A stretch of 64,000 nucleotides of DNA from Lachnospiraceae bacterium (GTDB taxonomy: Bacteria; Bacillota; Clostridia; Lachnospirales; Lachnospiraceae), in contig JAFYBE010000118.1 in the NCBI GenBank assembly GCA_017540355.1, positions 1 to 64,000 of the forward strand, in the 5' to 3' direction. The position numbers were made by a program, and so were the translations under genes. Of the stretch, positions 63,386 to 64,000 are shown in pieces. The number at the start of each line of letters is the position of its first letter. Position 1 is the stretch's first letter. Below the pieces are notes generated by a model that made no database searches, had not been told where the DNA came from, and saw only the letters and a list, made by a program, of their open reading frames with translations.

Positions 63386-63439
63386 ATACGGGCGTGACCC
63401 TATCATGCATTACTGCAATGATAAATGCCACGCCCGTAT
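63386..63439 (-). other. Long hairpin between serA and the HD-GYP gene
   Basis: ATACGGGCGTG (63386-63396) pairs perfectly with CACGCCCGTAT (63429-63439), and inner segments also pair. No T-run follows on the minus strand, so termination is uncertain; it may be the end of the serA message or a processing site. Confidence 0.5.
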
Positions 63440-63455
63440 GTATACTCTTATGATA

Positions 63456-64000
63456 TTATTTTACTACTCTTACTCTTATAACGCCGTCAATTGACTCAAG
63501 CTTCTTAACAAGATCATCGCTTGAAGGAGTCTCTATATCAAGCATTGTATAAGCATAGTCTCCCTTAGACTTATTGGTCATGTCGGAAATATTGATGCCC
63601 ATCTCACCGAATACTGATGTGAACTGCGCAATCATATTGGCAATATTCTTGTGGAATACCGCGATACGTCCTGCCTGTACACATACACCCATGTCACAGT
63701 TCGGGAAGTTAACCGAATTCTTGATATTACCGTTCTCAAGATAATCTCTGAGTTCCTTAACAGCCATCTTGGCACAGTTGTCTTCAGACTCCTCGGTAGA
63801 AGCTCCGAGGTGAGGCGTTACGATAACGCCTGCCTTACCTGCTGTTGTGGGGTTCGGGAAATCAGACACATACTTGCGGATCTTGCCCGACTCGATACCC
63901 TTAAGGATTGCTTCCTCATCACACAGAAGATCTCTTGCAAAGTTAAGGATGATAACTCCGTCCTTCATCTTGGAGATTGCCTCTGCATTGATTGTATTCT
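63456..64000 (-). CDS. serA: Phosphoglycerate dehydrogenase, 5' end cut by window edge
   Basis: The frame is open to the right edge, so the gene is incomplete at its N-terminus. The visible part has NTINAEAISKMKDGVIILNF, VIVTPHLGASTEESEDN with the catalytic His, and a C-terminal ACT domain (MLDIETPSSDDLVKKLES, ending RVRVVK). It is the first enzyme of serine synthesis. The ACT domain implies serine feedback. The ATG at 63968 is internal. Confidence 0.9.
   Translation of the reverse strand, partial: NTINAEAISKMKDGVIILNFARDLLCDEEAILKGIESGKIRKYVSDFPNPTTAGKAGVIVTPHLGASTEESEDNCAKMAVKELRDYLENGNIKNSVNFPNCDMGVCVQAGRIAVFHKNIANMIAQFTSVFGEMGINISDMTNKSKGDYAYTMLDIETPSSDDLVKKLESIDGVIRVRVVK

Noticed and set aside
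63386..63439. Hairpin as a rho-independent terminator of serA
   Set aside because: The stem is strong, but no T-run follows on the minus strand, so I list it only as a hairpin.

Overview
The window looks like a chromosomal segment of a low-to-moderate GC Clostridia, most likely a Lachnospiraceae bacterium of the Butyrivibrio/Pseudobutyrivibrio type. Pointers are the GGGtGRT/NifU-like pair, the fungal/archaeal-type aspartate-semialdehyde dehydrogenase, a tryptophan T-box, many c-di-GMP-type proteins with degenerate GGDEF domains, and AGGAGG-type ribosome binding sites. Nearly everything is on the minus strand; only two genes (14780-16670) are on the plus strand.

Layout: (1) 1-14.6 kb is housekeeping: GGGtGRT and its NifU-like partner, a GGDEF-family sensor, a beta-helix acyltransferase-like protein, topB coupled to an AAA ATPase, asd, argH, tRNA-Thr(CGT), a branching-enzyme-like protein that seems to have lost its catalytic residues, a DUF1015 protein and trpS. 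(2) 14.7-17.5 kb holds a small helical protein and an O-antigen-ligase-like membrane protein on the plus strand, and a YitT protein. (3) 17.5-23.8 kb is a partner-switching cluster: RsbW-like kinase, a degenerate relative, an STAS antagonist, two membrane-bound SpoIIE/RsbU phosphatases and a membrane protein. (4) 23.8-52.5 kb is the most interesting part: a type IV secretion-like system with VirB4, VirD4, three VirB6-like proteins, a two-helix pilin-like protein, a 1526-aa lipoprotein, two related surface proteins, an anchored solute-binding-like protein, a CPBP protease, a second STAS protein, two very large soluble proteins (one highly repetitive) and its own ECF sigma factor. No relaxase, integrase, partition gene or attachment repeat is visible, so this is not an obvious conjugative element. 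(5) 52.5-59.9 kb is a trp operon in the order C-F-B-A-D-E-G behind a Trp-specific T-box. (6) 59.9-64 kb has an EAL phosphodiesterase, an HD-GYP phosphodiesterase and the end of serA.

The strongest original observation is a shared promoter-like motif. On the minus strand, GTGGA/G(A/G/T) followed by exactly 17 bases and then TATAT, with (C/T)TG just before TATAT, occurs directly upstream of five transcription units spread over 23 kb of the secretion region: 29586-29615 (repetitive protein and its partner), 38076-38105 (pilin, lipoprotein, VirB6, sigma factor), 40520-40548 (solute-binding-like protein and surface protein), 46282-46310 (two VirB6 and VirB4) and 52505-52534 (an isolated membrane protein). 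The second of these units contains the ECF sigma gene, so the simplest model is a self-activating ECF regulon that builds a dedicated, probably protein-secreting, type IV machine. VirD4, CPBP and STAS sit behind a separate sigma-A-like promoter, and the partner-switching genes lie directly downstream of the repetitive-protein unit in the same direction, which suggests phosphorylation-dependent control of the system.
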